From assembly GCA_035335645.1 (NCBI GenBank), contig DAOQMM010000002.1, positions 27,916 to 91,915 of the forward strand: a stretch of 64,000 bases of DNA, read 5' to 3'. Each line of letters begins with the position of its first letter. Positions within the stretch are counted from its first letter, which is position 1. This document shows, piece after piece, positions 17,297-26,117 of the stretch. The stretch is from Zoogloea sp035335645 (GTDB lineage Bacteria; Pseudomonadota; Gammaproteobacteria; Burkholderiales; Rhodocyclaceae). The translations under genes were made by a program, and so were the position numbers. The notes below the pieces were generated by a model, which did not search any database, was not told the origin of the DNA, and worked only from the letters and a program-made list of their open reading frames with translations.

Positions 17297-17548
17297 TCAG
17301 CCCCCGGCGATGGGCGGCCAGATGGCGAGTTCGTCCCCCTCGGCGAGCACGTGACTGCGCCGTGCGTTCGGCTCGATGTAATGGCCGTTGACCAGCACCA
17401 GATGAGCGCTGCGCTCGGGAATCCGGTAGCGGTCGATCAGATCGCCCACCGTCGTCCCGGGCGCCAGGTCCAACTCGACCCGGTTGCTGCGCCGCTCGGC
17501 CGGCAGATAGTCGGCGAGCGACGCGAACAGCTTGAACGCAATCTTCAT
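17297..17548 (-). CDS. MoaD-like sulfur carrier for the tungsten cofactor (AorD)
   Basis: An 83-aa ubiquitin-fold protein ending in Gly-Gly (PPIAGG), the thiocarboxylate-forming tail of MoaD/ThiS carriers. Such proteins donate the dithiolene sulfur to molybdopterin. A dedicated copy inside the aor operon suggests supply of pterin for the bis-pterin tungsten cofactor. Its ATG overlaps the stop of the FAD subunit gene by three bases, forming ATGA. Confidence 0.9.
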   Translation of the reverse strand: MKIAFKLFASLADYLPAERRSNRVELDLAPGTTVGDLIDRYRIPERSAHLVLVNGHYIEPNARRSHVLAEGDELAIWPPIAGG

Positions 17549-18831
17549 GCGAAGGCTGCGACGGGCTGATGACGGGCGATGGCGTCGGACTGGGTCGCCG
17601 CCAGATACGCTTCGAAGAAGCGCTGCGGCGCGTGCAGCAGGACGTCCTTCCAGGGGCCCAGCCGCAAACGACCCTGAATCATGCCGCGCAGGGCACCCAC
17701 ATGCTGGGTCATGCCAATGGAGGTGGCGCCGATCAGGACGTCTTCCTTGAACTGCAGGCTCAGGTAGCGGAACGCCACCTCGTCCACCTGCTCCACCCCC
17801 TGCCCTTCCGGATCGCCCCACCACTGGCCGAAGGACGTGGAGATAAGCCCCAGGGTGTCGAGTACGTTGATGGCCAGCACGCCGGTCAGCCGCGCCTGAC
17901 CGCCGGCCATGTTGATGGCGGCCACCCGCGCCTGGTCTGCCGCATTGGGCTGGATGGCGGAGACCAGGTGGGCGCCGGTGAACAGATCCGGAGCCTCGGC
18001 CACATCGCCCGCTGCAAAGATGCCGGGCACCGAGGTCTCCATGCGTGCGTCGACGAGGACGCCCTTGGCTACGTGAACCGGAGTCGCTTCGAGGAAAGAG
18101 ACGTTCGGCGCGACACCTGCCGCCACGATGACCAGATCGCAGGGCAGCTTGTCACCGGTGGACAGGCTCACCAGCAGCGGCGCACCGTGACCGTCTCCAT
18201 GGTCGATCCGTTCGACCCCGGCCGAAGTCACCACCCGGATGCCCTGGTTCTCGACCCAGCGCTTGATCATGCCGCCTGCCTGGGGCGTCATCATCCGCGG
18301 CACCATCCGGTCGCCCATTTCCACCACGGTCAGCTGCACGCCCCGTTTGGCCAGGGCTTCCATGATGATGCACCCGATGAAGCCCGCCCCCAGCTGAAGG
18401 ACACGGGAGCCCGGCTTGGCCAGTCGGGCAATCGCGCGAGCGTCCTCCAGGGTCCAGCAGGTCTGGACTTCCGGCAGATCGACACCCGGGATCGGTGGCC
18501 GCACCGGATGAGAACCGGTCGCCACCAGCAGACGGTCGTAATGTTCGAAATGGCCATCGGCGAAGAGCACCCGTCGATCCGCCACATCGAGGGCCACCGC
18601 ACGGCCACTCAGTTGCCGGACGCCAAGCGCGTCGAAATGCCCCGGCGTCTTGCGCAGCCAGGTGCCGGGCTCTTCGATGTTGCCTTCCAGCAGATAGGGA
18701 ATGGCCATGCGGGAGTACGGTGGTTCGTTCTCGCTGCCGACCATCACGATCTCACCACGGGGGTCGGCCTTGCGCAGCGCTTCGACGGCGACGACGCCGG
18801 CCGGGCCGTTACCCAGAATCAGGTGTTTCAT
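17545..18831 (-). CDS. aorC: FAD/NAD-binding subunit of tungsten aldehyde oxidoreductase (AorC)
   Basis: A 428-aa pyridine nucleotide-disulfide-type oxidoreductase. The FAD Rossmann motif is at 5-14 (ILGNGPAGVV), the NAD(P)H motif at about 146-155 (LQLGAGFIGC) and the second FAD contact at 270-280 (GIFAAGDVAEA). It would pass electrons between NAD and the iron-sulfur polyferredoxin subunit, allowing aldehyde oxidation with NAD. ATG 18831 follows GGAAGGAA; upstream in-frame codons are not part of the fold. Confidence 0.92.
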   Translation of the reverse strand: MKHLILGNGPAGVVAVEALRKADPRGEIVMVGSENEPPYSRMAIPYLLEGNIEEPGTWLRKTPGHFDALGVRQLSGRAVALDVADRRVLFADGHFEHYDRLLVATGSHPVRPPIPGVDLPEVQTCWTLEDARAIARLAKPGSRVLQLGAGFIGCIIMEALAKRGVQLTVVEMGDRMVPRMMTPQAGGMIKRWVENQGIRVVTSAGVERIDHGDGHGAPLLVSLSTGDKLPCDLVIVAAGVAPNVSFLEATPVHVAKGVLVDARMETSVPGIFAAGDVAEAPDLFTGAHLVSAIQPNAADQARVAAINMAGGQARLTGVLAINVLDTLGLISTSFGQWWGDPEGQGVEQVDEVAFRYLSLQFKEDVLIGATSIGMTQHVGALRGMIQGRLRLGPWKDVLLHAPQRFFEAYLAATQSDAIARHQPVAAFA

Positions 18832-18957
18832 GGGGAATTCCTTCCGCTCGTGCACAGACGCGCGCTCGCCTTTTGGCAAGCGGCGCTGCGATGTATACGT
18901 GAAAAGGCCTCTCCCGCCCGGCGGGGCGGGAGAGCCAGAACCTGGAGATGCTGCGGC

Positions 18958-20805
18958 TTACAGGCCCAGGCGCTCCAGGGTCGACGCCGTCGGGACGCCT
19001 TCCTCGCTCCAGCCGCGCAGGGCGTAGTACTCGGGCAGCATCTTGTCGATGCCGCTGACGAGCCCCTTGGCCGGACCGGAATCCGCGGCTTCCGTCTTCA
19101 GGCGCGGGGGCAGGTCGTCGTCCTTGTGGGTCAGACCGGCCGCCAGGTTGAACATGCGCTCCATGTTCCAGATGCGCTCGCCCATGGCATTGAGCTTGTC
19201 CATGGACCAATCACCCTCGCAGGCCGCCTGGACCTGGGGCTGCACATCGGCCACCGTCCAGGCAAAGGACGTGAAGACACAGATGCCCGAGGCGTCGAAC
19301 ACCGCGGTGGCGTCCTGGAAGGCCTTGACGAGTTCGGGTTTGCCCTCCGTGGTGAGCGGATCGGTCTTGACCGGAATGCCCAGCACTTCCGACGCCACGG
19401 TGTAGGAACGCAGATGGCAGGCGCCCCGGTTGGACGTGGCGTAGGTCAGGCCCATGCCCTGGATGCCGCGCGCGTCATAGGCGGGGAATTCCTGCCCCTT
19501 GACGGTCATGGACAATTCGGGATGGCCATACTTGGTGCACAGGCGCTTGGAGCCGAGACCGATCTCCTTGCCAAAGCCTTCGCCCTTCGCGGTGATCTCC
19601 GCCAGGTGCGCCAGGGCGGCGGCCGACCCGAACGGTGCCTCGACGCCCAGTTGCTCTTTGGTCAGGAGCCCCATTTCGAAGAGCTCCATCACGGCGCCGA
19701 TGGTCGCCCCAAAGGAAATCGGATCCATGCCCTGCTCGTTGCACAGCAGGTTGGCGTACTGGAGCGCTTCCAGATCACCCACTCCGTTGGCGGCACCCAG
19801 TGCCCACGCGGCCTCGTATTCCAGCCCGCCGGAAGCACCCCAGTACTTGGGATTGTTCACCACCGTGAAGTGACCCTTGTCGATTTCGGAAATGCGCCCG
19901 CAGGCGATGGTGCATCCGAAGCAGGCCGCATTGGTCACCAGATGCGGTTTGCCGTCCGTGGGACGTTTTTCGTGCATCGCTTCGGCGGAGATCTTGCCCG
20001 CGTCCTCGAACTGGACGTTGCGATGGTTGCGCGTGGGCAGCGCACCGATCTCGTTGATGACGTTCATCAGCACCTGGGTGCCGTACTTGGGAAGCCCCTG
20101 ACCCGTCACGGCGTTGTCCGCGAGGATCTTCTTCTTTTCGGCCGTGATCTTCAGGAAGGCCTTCATGTCCTTGATGCCCGACACCCCCTGGGTACCGCGC
20201 AAGGCGACCGCCTTGAGGTTCTTGGAGCCCATCACGGCGCCAACGCCGGAGCGTCCGGCCGCCCGGTGCAGGTCATTGACGATGCACGAGAACAGCACCT
20301 GATTCTCGCCGGCCAGACCGATGGATGACACACGCACCAGCGGATCCTGATGGGCATGCTTGATCATCTCCTCGGTTTCCCAGCAGCTCTTGCCCCACAG
20401 ATGGCTGGCGTCCCGCAACTCGGCCTTGTCGTTCTCGACATACAGGTACACGGGCTTGGGCGAGCGTCCTTCGAAGATGATCATGTCCCAACCGGCAAAC
20501 TTCATCTCCGCGCCAAAGAAGCCGCCGGAGTTGGAGCAGGCGATGGCATTGGTCAGGGGGCCCTTCGTCACCACCGTATATCGGCCGCCCGTGGAGGCGA
20601 CCGTACCGGTCAGCGGGCCGGTGGACATGATCATCTTGTTCTCGGGAGAGAGCGGATCGACTTTGGGATCGATTTCCGAGACCAGGTATTTGGTGGCGAG
20701 GCCACGGGAGCCGAGGTACTCGTCGGCCCATGCCATGTTCAGCGGTTCTTCCTTGCAGGTGCCAGCGGTCAGGTTGACGCGCAGGATCTTTCTGTTCCAG
20801 CCCAT
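18958..20805 (-). CDS. aorB: Tungsten-dependent aldehyde:ferredoxin oxidoreductase, catalytic subunit
   Basis: A 615-aa AOR-family enzyme oxidising aldehydes to carboxylic acids with a tungsten bis-pterin cofactor. The [4Fe-4S] ligands are visible: C295, C298 and C302 (ACFGCTIAC) and the distant C509 (DASGICVF). The pterin-contact regions AGRSGVGAVMGSKNLKAVA (182-200) and the N-terminal GPLTGT are present. Length matches archaeal and betaproteobacterial AORs. ATG has a GGAAGGAGA site and lies 15 bases after aorA. The tungstate importer and the MoaD-like gene in the same operon support W rather than Mo. Confidence 0.96.
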   Translation of the reverse strand: MGWNRKILRVNLTAGTCKEEPLNMAWADEYLGSRGLATKYLVSEIDPKVDPLSPENKMIMSTGPLTGTVASTGGRYTVVTKGPLTNAIACSNSGGFFGAEMKFAGWDMIIFEGRSPKPVYLYVENDKAELRDASHLWGKSCWETEEMIKHAHQDPLVRVSSIGLAGENQVLFSCIVNDLHRAAGRSGVGAVMGSKNLKAVALRGTQGVSGIKDMKAFLKITAEKKKILADNAVTGQGLPKYGTQVLMNVINEIGALPTRNHRNVQFEDAGKISAEAMHEKRPTDGKPHLVTNAACFGCTIACGRISEIDKGHFTVVNNPKYWGASGGLEYEAAWALGAANGVGDLEALQYANLLCNEQGMDPISFGATIGAVMELFEMGLLTKEQLGVEAPFGSAAALAHLAEITAKGEGFGKEIGLGSKRLCTKYGHPELSMTVKGQEFPAYDARGIQGMGLTYATSNRGACHLRSYTVASEVLGIPVKTDPLTTEGKPELVKAFQDATAVFDASGICVFTSFAWTVADVQPQVQAACEGDWSMDKLNAMGERIWNMERMFNLAAGLTHKDDDLPPRLKTEAADSGPAKGLVSGIDKMLPEYYALRGWSEEGVPTASTLERLGL

Positions 20806-20820
20806 GATGCGTCTCCTTCC

Positions 20821-21294
20821 TTATTCCGTCACGGCCGTATTGGCCTTTGCCGCCCAGGCCCGCATGCGATCCAGACCGGTCCAGTCCGCATCGATGTAGG
20901 TGATGGCCCCCGTCGGACAGGCCGACGCACAGGCCGGATCGCCGCCACACAGGTCGCACTTCTGGACCTTGCCGGTTTCCTGGTTGTAATTGACGGTACC
21001 AAAGGGGCACGAGATGGTGCAGACCTTGCACCCTACACAGACATCCTCATGGACTTCCTTCGCGCCGGTCGTGCCGTTGACGCGGATCGCGTCCACCGGA
21101 CAGGCGTTCAGACACCACGCTTCGGTACATTGGGTGCAGGTGTATGGCACCTTGCGACCCTCCGTCTCGAAGCTGAAGACCTTGATGCGGGACTTGGACG
21201 GATTGATGATCCCCGTATGCTCGACCGAACACGCCATTTCACACTGCAGGCAACCGGTACATTTCTTGGGATCAATGTGCAGTGATTTCCACAT
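20821..21294 (-). CDS. aorA: Polyferredoxin subunit of tungsten aldehyde oxidoreductase (AorA)
   Basis: A 157-aa protein with sixteen cysteines in four [4Fe-4S] sets: C12-C15-C18-C22, C53-C56-C61-C65, C86-C89-C92-C96 and C113-C116-C122-C126. It can form an electron wire between the AOR catalytic subunit and the FAD subunit. First gene of the operon, with a strong GGAGGAAG site before the ATG and about 150 bases of leader from the predicted promoter. Confidence 0.95.
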   Translation of the reverse strand: MWKSLHIDPKKCTGCLQCEMACSVEHTGIINPSKSRIKVFSFETEGRKVPYTCTQCTEAWCLNACPVDAIRVNGTTGAKEVHEDVCVGCKVCTISCPFGTVNYNQETGKVQKCDLCGGDPACASACPTGAITYIDADWTGLDRMRAWAAKANTAVTE

Positions 21295-21582
21295 TGAAAA
21301 CTTCCTCCGTGATGATGGTGCTACGTGCCGGGCGGTGCGATCACATGTGGATCGGAGCTCACTTCGAGGTGGCATGTACTGCCGCCGACAAGGGGTTTCT
21401 CCCACCGGGCGCACGTCCACACCGGTAGGCGCGGCGTGCGTCGATATATTGAAGAATATCGTGGGAGGAGTGCTTGTCAATGCGCGCCGCACCATGGGCT
21501 GCGCCGATTCACGATCCGGACGGATATGGGATACTCCGGCCCGACATGCGGCGACGTGCCGCGCTGACGAAGGACTACCACA
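21295..21582. other. Divergent aorA/moeA intergenic region
   Basis: The 288-base region separates the tungsten operon from moeA. Besides the promoter near 21453-21480 it holds a GGCA-N5-TGCC inverted repeat near 21372-21384, inside the predicted aorA leader. No small gene is apparent. Shared control of the two units by one regulator or by cofactor/metal status is plausible but not shown. Confidence 0.45.
21453..21480 (-). promoter_or_regulatory. Candidate sigma-70 promoter of the aor-tup operon
   Basis: On the minus strand a perfect -35 (TTGACA, 21480-21475) is followed after 16 bases by TATTCT (21458-21453). Transcription would start near 21446, leaving about 150 untranslated bases before aorA. 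An imperfect palindrome (CGATAT at 21442-21447, ATATCG at 21456-21461) overlaps the -10 region and could be an operator. Confidence 0.55.
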
Positions 21583-22839
21583 ATGTCCCAAGATTCTGGC
21601 TGTGCTGCCCCGTCTTCCTCGCCTGCATCCCTGACGGTCGATGCGGCCCGGCGCCTCATCTTTGACCGCCTGACGCCCGTCGGCGGTTACGAGCGCATCG
21701 CCCTCCGCGCCGCCCTGGGCCGGATTCTGGCCGAACCGGTGATCGCCCCGTGCAACGTGCCTGCCCACGACAACTCGGCCATGGACGGCTACGCCATTCG
21801 AGCTGACGATCTCCCGGAAAGTGGTGAGGCATCCTTCCAGGTGGTTGGAACGGCCTACGCGGGGCGTGGATTTTCGGGCATCGTCGGCGCGGGACAGGCG
21901 GTCCGCATCATGACCGGCGCGGTCGTGCCGATGGGCGCGGACACCATCGTCGTCCAGGAGATCGTGCAGACGGACGGCGACCGGGTCGTCGTGCCGCCCG
22001 GTCAGCGGCGCGGCCAGAATCTGCGTCGCGCGGGGGAGGATCTGGCGCTCGGGGCCATCGCCCTGCCCGCGGGCAAGCGCCTGGGGCCGGCCGAACTGGG
22101 GCTGGTGGCCTCTCTGGGCATCGCCGAGGTCAGCGTGACACGGCGCCTGCGGGTGGCCTTCTTCTCGACCGGCGACGAACTGGCGAGCATCGGCCGGCCG
22201 CTGGCACCCGGTGAAGTCTATGACTCGAACCGCTATACCCTCTTCGGCGCCCTCACCCGCCTCGGATGCGACCTGCTGGACATGGGCGTGATCCGGGACG
22301 AGCCTGAGTCCATGGAGACCGCCTTCCGGGAAGCGGCCCGGCACGCGGACGTGATCATCACGACGGGCGGCGTTTCGGTGGGCGAAGCCGACTTCATCCG
22401 CGACCTGATGGCGCGTCTGGGCGAGGTGAGCTTCTGGAAACTGGAGATCAAGCCGGGCCGCCCCATGGCCTTCGGCCGGCTGGGTTCGGCCTGGATGTTC
22501 GGACTGCCGGGCAATCCGGTCGCGGTGATGGTCACCTTCTATCAATTCGTGCAGGACGCCCTGCTTCATCTCGGCGGACTCACGCCGCTCCCTGAGCGTC
22601 CGCTGGTGCCGGCGGAATGCGCCGATGCCATCCGCAAGCAGCCGGGGCGGCGGGAATTCCTGCGCGGACGCCTCAGCCGTGAGGACGGCATCTGGAAGGT
22701 GCGTCTGAGCGGTGCGCAGGGCTCAGGCATCCTGCGCTCCATGTCTGAAGCCAATTGTTTCATCGTGCTGGAAGAGACCCGCGGTAATGTCGCACCGGGC
22801 GATGCGGTCTCGGTCCAGCTCTTCGACGGATTGATCTGA
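21583..22839 (+). CDS. moeA: Molybdopterin molybdenumtransferase MoeA (likely tungsten-operon paralogue)
   Basis: A 418-aa MoeA-family protein that inserts the metal into adenylylated molybdopterin. It shows the N-terminal signature DNSAMDGYAIRADD, the core FFSTGDEL with SNRYTLFGAL, TTGGVSVGEADF, and LPGNPVAVMVTFYQFV. It is transcribed divergently from the aor-tup genes with a good AAGGA site. Bacteria with W enzymes often carry more than one MoeA; the location suggests a tungsten-inserting version, but residues cannot prove metal choice. Confidence 0.93.
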   Translation: MSQDSGCAAPSSSPASLTVDAARRLIFDRLTPVGGYERIALRAALGRILAEPVIAPCNVPAHDNSAMDGYAIRADDLPESGEASFQVVGTAYAGRGFSGIVGAGQAVRIMTGAVVPMGADTIVVQEIVQTDGDRVVVPPGQRRGQNLRRAGEDLALGAIALPAGKRLGPAELGLVASLGIAEVSVTRRLRVAFFSTGDELASIGRPLAPGEVYDSNRYTLFGALTRLGCDLLDMGVIRDEPESMETAFREAARHADVIITTGGVSVGEADFIRDLMARLGEVSFWKLEIKPGRPMAFGRLGSAWMFGLPGNPVAVMVTFYQFVQDALLHLGGLTPLPERPLVPAECADAIRKQPGRREFLRGRLSREDGIWKVRLSGAQGSGILRSMSEANCFIVLEETRGNVAPGDAVSVQLFDGLI

Positions 22840-22892
22840 GCAGACACGGCCGGTCCGCCGCCCGCTTTGACCGGCATGCGTGACACGGCACA

Positions 22893-22926
22893 AAAAAAGC
22901 CGACCGGCGAACCGGTCGGCTTTTTT
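22893..22926. terminator. Bidirectional terminator between moeA and prpE
   Basis: A-tract, 9-bp GC-rich stem (GCCGACCGG with CCGGTCGGC), a CGAA loop and six T residues. It sits between two convergent genes and can end both transcripts. Confidence 0.9.
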
Positions 22927-22942
22927 CAGTCGGACGACCGGA

Positions 22943-24835
22943 TTACTTGGTCAGTGCCGACTTGATCTGCTCGAGGGTGCTGGGATCCTCGATGGTGGTC
23001 AGATCGCCCGGATCGCGGCCTTCCGCCAGCGCCTGGATGGAGCGGCGCAGCATCTTGCCGGAGCGGGTCTTGGGCAGGCCGGAGATGAAGTGCACGCGGG
23101 CCGGGCGGGCAATGGCGCCGAGGCTGCCGTCCACGATCTTCATCACAGCCTTTTCCAGCTCCACGACCTTCTCGGGCGTATCGACGCTGGCCGGATCCTT
23201 GACCACGGCGAAGGCCATGGGCATCTGACCCTTGAGCTGATCCGCCACGCCCACCACCGCCACCTCGGCAATGGCGGAATGGGACTGGATCGCCTCCTCG
23301 ATCTCGCGCGTGCCGAGACGGTGACCAGCCACGTTGATCACGTCGTCGGTACGGCCGAGGATCTTGTAGTAACCCGCGTCGTCCTTGATGCCCCAGTCGA
23401 AGGACGAGTAGACCAGCGGCTCCTGGAACAGGGAGAAGTAGGTGGACACGAAACGCTTATCGTCACCCCACACCGTGGTGAGGCAGCCCGGCGGCAGCGG
23501 CGGCACCACGCCGACGATGCCCTTCTCGTTGGGGCCGCATTCTGAGCCGTCGTCCCGGAACAGGCGCACGTCGTAGCCGTACACCGGGAAGCCGGGGGAG
23601 CCGAGCTGGACCTCCTGGCGCTCGACACCGGGCATCAGGGACAGCATGGCCCAGCCGGTTTCGGTCTGCCAGTAGTGGTCGATAACCTGGATCCCCAGCT
23701 CGTCCATCATCCACTGGTGGGAGGTCTCGTCCATCGGCTCGCCGGCACAGTACAGGGCGCGCAGCTTGGAGAGGTCGTACTTCTTGAGGAAGGCCGGATC
23801 CTGCTTCTTCAGCACGCGGATGGCGGTGGGTGCGCTGAACATCACGGTGACGTCCTGCTCCTGGCAGATCTTCCACCAGATGCCGGCGTCGGGACGCAGA
23901 GGCGTGCCTTCGTACATGATGGTGGCCATGCCGTTGATCAGCGGGCCGTAGATGATGTAGCTGTGACCCACCACCCAGCCGATGTCGGAGGTGGAGAAGA
24001 AGGTTTCGCCGGGATTGCCGCAGTAGATGTGCTTCATGGACGCGGCGAGGGCGACAGCGTAGCCGCCGGTGTCACGCTGCACGCCCTTGGGTTTGCCAGT
24101 GGTGCCGGAGGTGTACAGGATGTAGCTGGGCTCGGAGGATTCCATCCAGGTCACGGGCACCTGTGCGTCCAGGTGCTTCTCGCGCAGCGCAGCGTAGTCC
24201 ACATCGCGACCGGCCACCACGGCCATGTTGGGGTCGAGGTTGCGGTTGACCATCAGCACCTTGGCAGGCTTGTGTTCGGCCAGGTTGATGGCTTCGTCCA
24301 ACAGGTGCTTGTAGGGCACCGGACGGCCGCCACGCATGCCGGCATCGGCGGAGACGATCACCGTGGGCTTGGCATCGTCGATGCGGGTGGCCAGCGAATG
24401 GGACGCGAAGCCGCCGAAAACCACCGAGTGGATGGCACCGATGCGGGTGCAGGCCAGCATCGCGAAGCAGGCTTCGGCGATCATCGGCATGTAGATCAGG
24501 ACGCGATCGCCCTTCTTGACGCCGAGATCCTGATAGATCGCCGCCATGCGCATGACCTCGGTGCGCAGTTCGGCAAAGCTGTAGACCTTTTCCTCGTCGG
24601 TTTCGGTGGAGATATAAACCAACGCCTTGCGGTCCGGGTGGGACTCGGCGTGGCGATCAACGGCGTTGTAGCAGAGGTTGGTCTCACCGCCCACGAACCA
24701 CTTGACGAAGGGCGGGTTGGAAAAGTCGTAGATCTGGGACGGCTGCTTGTTCCAGTGGATCAGTTGAGCCTGTTCGCCCCAGAAACCATCCCGATCCTCG
24801 ATGGAGCGCTTGTGAAATTCCTTGTAAGAAGCCAT
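22943..24835 (-). CDS. prpE: Propionate-CoA ligase
   Basis: A 630-aa acyl-CoA synthetase activating propionate to propionyl-CoA. The AMP-forming motif YTSGTTGKPKG, the QTETGW region and the C-terminal catalytic Lys segment (GLPKTRSGKMLRR) are present. The phrase GGETNLCYNAVDRH and the length (PrpE about 628 aa, Acs about 650 aa) favour PrpE over acetyl-CoA synthetase, although acetate activity is possible. ATG 24835 follows GGGAGAGG. The acrylyl-CoA reductase-like gene close by and acnB earlier also relate to propionyl-CoA metabolism. Confidence 0.9.
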   Translation of the reverse strand: MASYKEFHKRSIEDRDGFWGEQAQLIHWNKQPSQIYDFSNPPFVKWFVGGETNLCYNAVDRHAESHPDRKALVYISTETDEEKVYSFAELRTEVMRMAAIYQDLGVKKGDRVLIYMPMIAEACFAMLACTRIGAIHSVVFGGFASHSLATRIDDAKPTVIVSADAGMRGGRPVPYKHLLDEAINLAEHKPAKVLMVNRNLDPNMAVVAGRDVDYAALREKHLDAQVPVTWMESSEPSYILYTSGTTGKPKGVQRDTGGYAVALAASMKHIYCGNPGETFFSTSDIGWVVGHSYIIYGPLINGMATIMYEGTPLRPDAGIWWKICQEQDVTVMFSAPTAIRVLKKQDPAFLKKYDLSKLRALYCAGEPMDETSHQWMMDELGIQVIDHYWQTETGWAMLSLMPGVERQEVQLGSPGFPVYGYDVRLFRDDGSECGPNEKGIVGVVPPLPPGCLTTVWGDDKRFVSTYFSLFQEPLVYSSFDWGIKDDAGYYKILGRTDDVINVAGHRLGTREIEEAIQSHSAIAEVAVVGVADQLKGQMPMAFAVVKDPASVDTPEKVVELEKAVMKIVDGSLGAIARPARVHFISGLPKTRSGKMLRRSIQALAEGRDPGDLTTIEDPSTLEQIKSALTK

Positions 24836-24907
24836 GGGTTTCCTCTCCCTTTGTTCGTATCGTGAAAGCACTGCATGCCGGGGCGGTACGCGGATGCGTC
24901 CGTCACC

Positions 24908-26092
24908 TTATCCGTTGTTGTGGAAGCCAGCCACCAGCCCGGTGTCTGCAGCGCGTGCGAGGGAGGCAAGCGGCAGCCCGGAGCGGAATTCGGATTCTAT
25001 CAATTCCAGCAGCGGCAAGAGTGTCCGGATCGCATCGGGCAGCTGACCGCGCACGTCCGTCGCGTTGCCGGCCCTGACGCGCTGGAGCAATGCGTCGATG
25101 CTGACCGGCGGCCGCGCGGCTGCCTTCTGCGCGACGGAGGCTTCGGTGACCTCACCGTGAGGCCCGATAACCCGGTCGCCGCCGAGGGTCCGACCGGTCG
25201 AAAGTCGCTGCAGCGCATCCGCAATGAGGTGACTGACCGTGGTCCGCCCATCCGGCGAGTTGGCGGCAATCCCAACTGTCAGATGGATATGGATACGCTC
25301 TTCCCGATAGGTCATCACCATGTGGTTGATGGCCTGGCGCAGGCGGAAGGCAAAGGCTGCCACGCCGTCGATGTCCGTGTTCGGCGACACCACGGCAAAT
25401 CGTGCCGTGGCCAGCTCTGCGACGGTGTCCTCCTGACGCAGCTTGGTGGCCAGGATGCGCGACAGCTTGCGGTGGATGAGCTGGGCCACGTGGGCGCCAT
25501 ACCGGCTCACCAGCGTATCGAACCCGTCGATCTCGATGACCATCACGCTGACATCGGTGTGCCGTCGCGCCGCCAGGGACAGTTCCTGGGCAGCGTGATG
25601 GTGCAGGTAGGAGGGCGTCGCCAGCCCGGAGACGGGATCCACGGGGCTCGACGTGGCCAGCGCGGCACGACTTTCTTCCAGGTCCCGCTGGGTGCGGGCC
25701 AGTTGGGTGAGCGCTTCGAGGCGGGCGAGCAGTTCGACGGTGGAGATGCTCTTGGAAATGAAGTCGGTGGCGCCGGCGCTCTTGGCCTTCACGCGCACTT
25801 CGGGCTCGTCGTCGCCCGATATGACCGCCACCGGCAAGGTGGAGATGCGCGACAGGCGCGAGCCGCGGATGCGCTCCAGCAGCCCGTAACCGTCCAGACG
25901 CGGCATGCCGATGTCGGTGATGACCGCCTGGATGGTCGGATCCACCATCAGGGTCTGCCAGCCGTCTTCCCCGTCCGCTTCCTCGCGGACCTCGAAACGC
26001 CCCCGCAGGTGCCGGATCAGGGAAGCCCGGACCATGCGGGAGTCGTCGATGATCAGGACCCTGGGCAGGGCCTGATCGCTGTCGTCATTCAT
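24908..26092 (-). CDS. Response regulator with receiver and degenerate GGDEF domain
   Basis: A 394-aa protein with an N-terminal receiver (RVLIIDDSRMVRASL; phosphorylatable Asp in AVITDIGMPRLDG; Lys in FISKS) and a GGDEF-like domain at about 150-300. The catalytic motif that should read GG[DE]EF is replaced by LATARF, so diguanylate cyclase activity is unlikely. It may bind nucleotides or act as a phospho-switchable scaffold. The start is the first ATG (26092); an in-frame TTG at 26134 would overlap the acuI end. No partner kinase lies adjacent. Confidence 0.85.
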   Translation of the reverse strand: MNDDSDQALPRVLIIDDSRMVRASLIRHLRGRFEVREEADGEDGWQTLMVDPTIQAVITDIGMPRLDGYGLLERIRGSRLSRISTLPVAVISGDDEPEVRVKAKSAGATDFISKSISTVELLARLEALTQLARTQRDLEESRAALATSSPVDPVSGLATPSYLHHHAAQELSLAARRHTDVSVMVIEIDGFDTLVSRYGAHVAQLIHRKLSRILATKLRQEDTVAELATARFAVVSPNTDIDGVAAFAFRLRQAINHMVMTYREERIHIHLTVGIAANSPDGRTTVSHLIADALQRLSTGRTLGGDRVIGPHGEVTEASVAQKAAARPPVSIDALLQRVRAGNATDVRGQLPDAIRTLLPLLELIESEFRSGLPLASLARAADTGLVAGFHNNG

Positions 26093-26117
26093 GCTGCGCT
26101 CGCTGTGAGGGGTGTCC

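Noticed and set aside
17569..20328. 919-codon plus-strand frame opposite aorB and aorC
   Set aside because: Both antisense genes have full catalytic motifs; the plus frame has none and begins inside aorC.
21295..21450. Molybdenum-cofactor riboswitch ahead of aorA
   Set aside because: The leader has hairpins and a GGGAGAAACCCC-like segment, but I could not align it convincingly with the Moco RNA consensus; kept only as a question.
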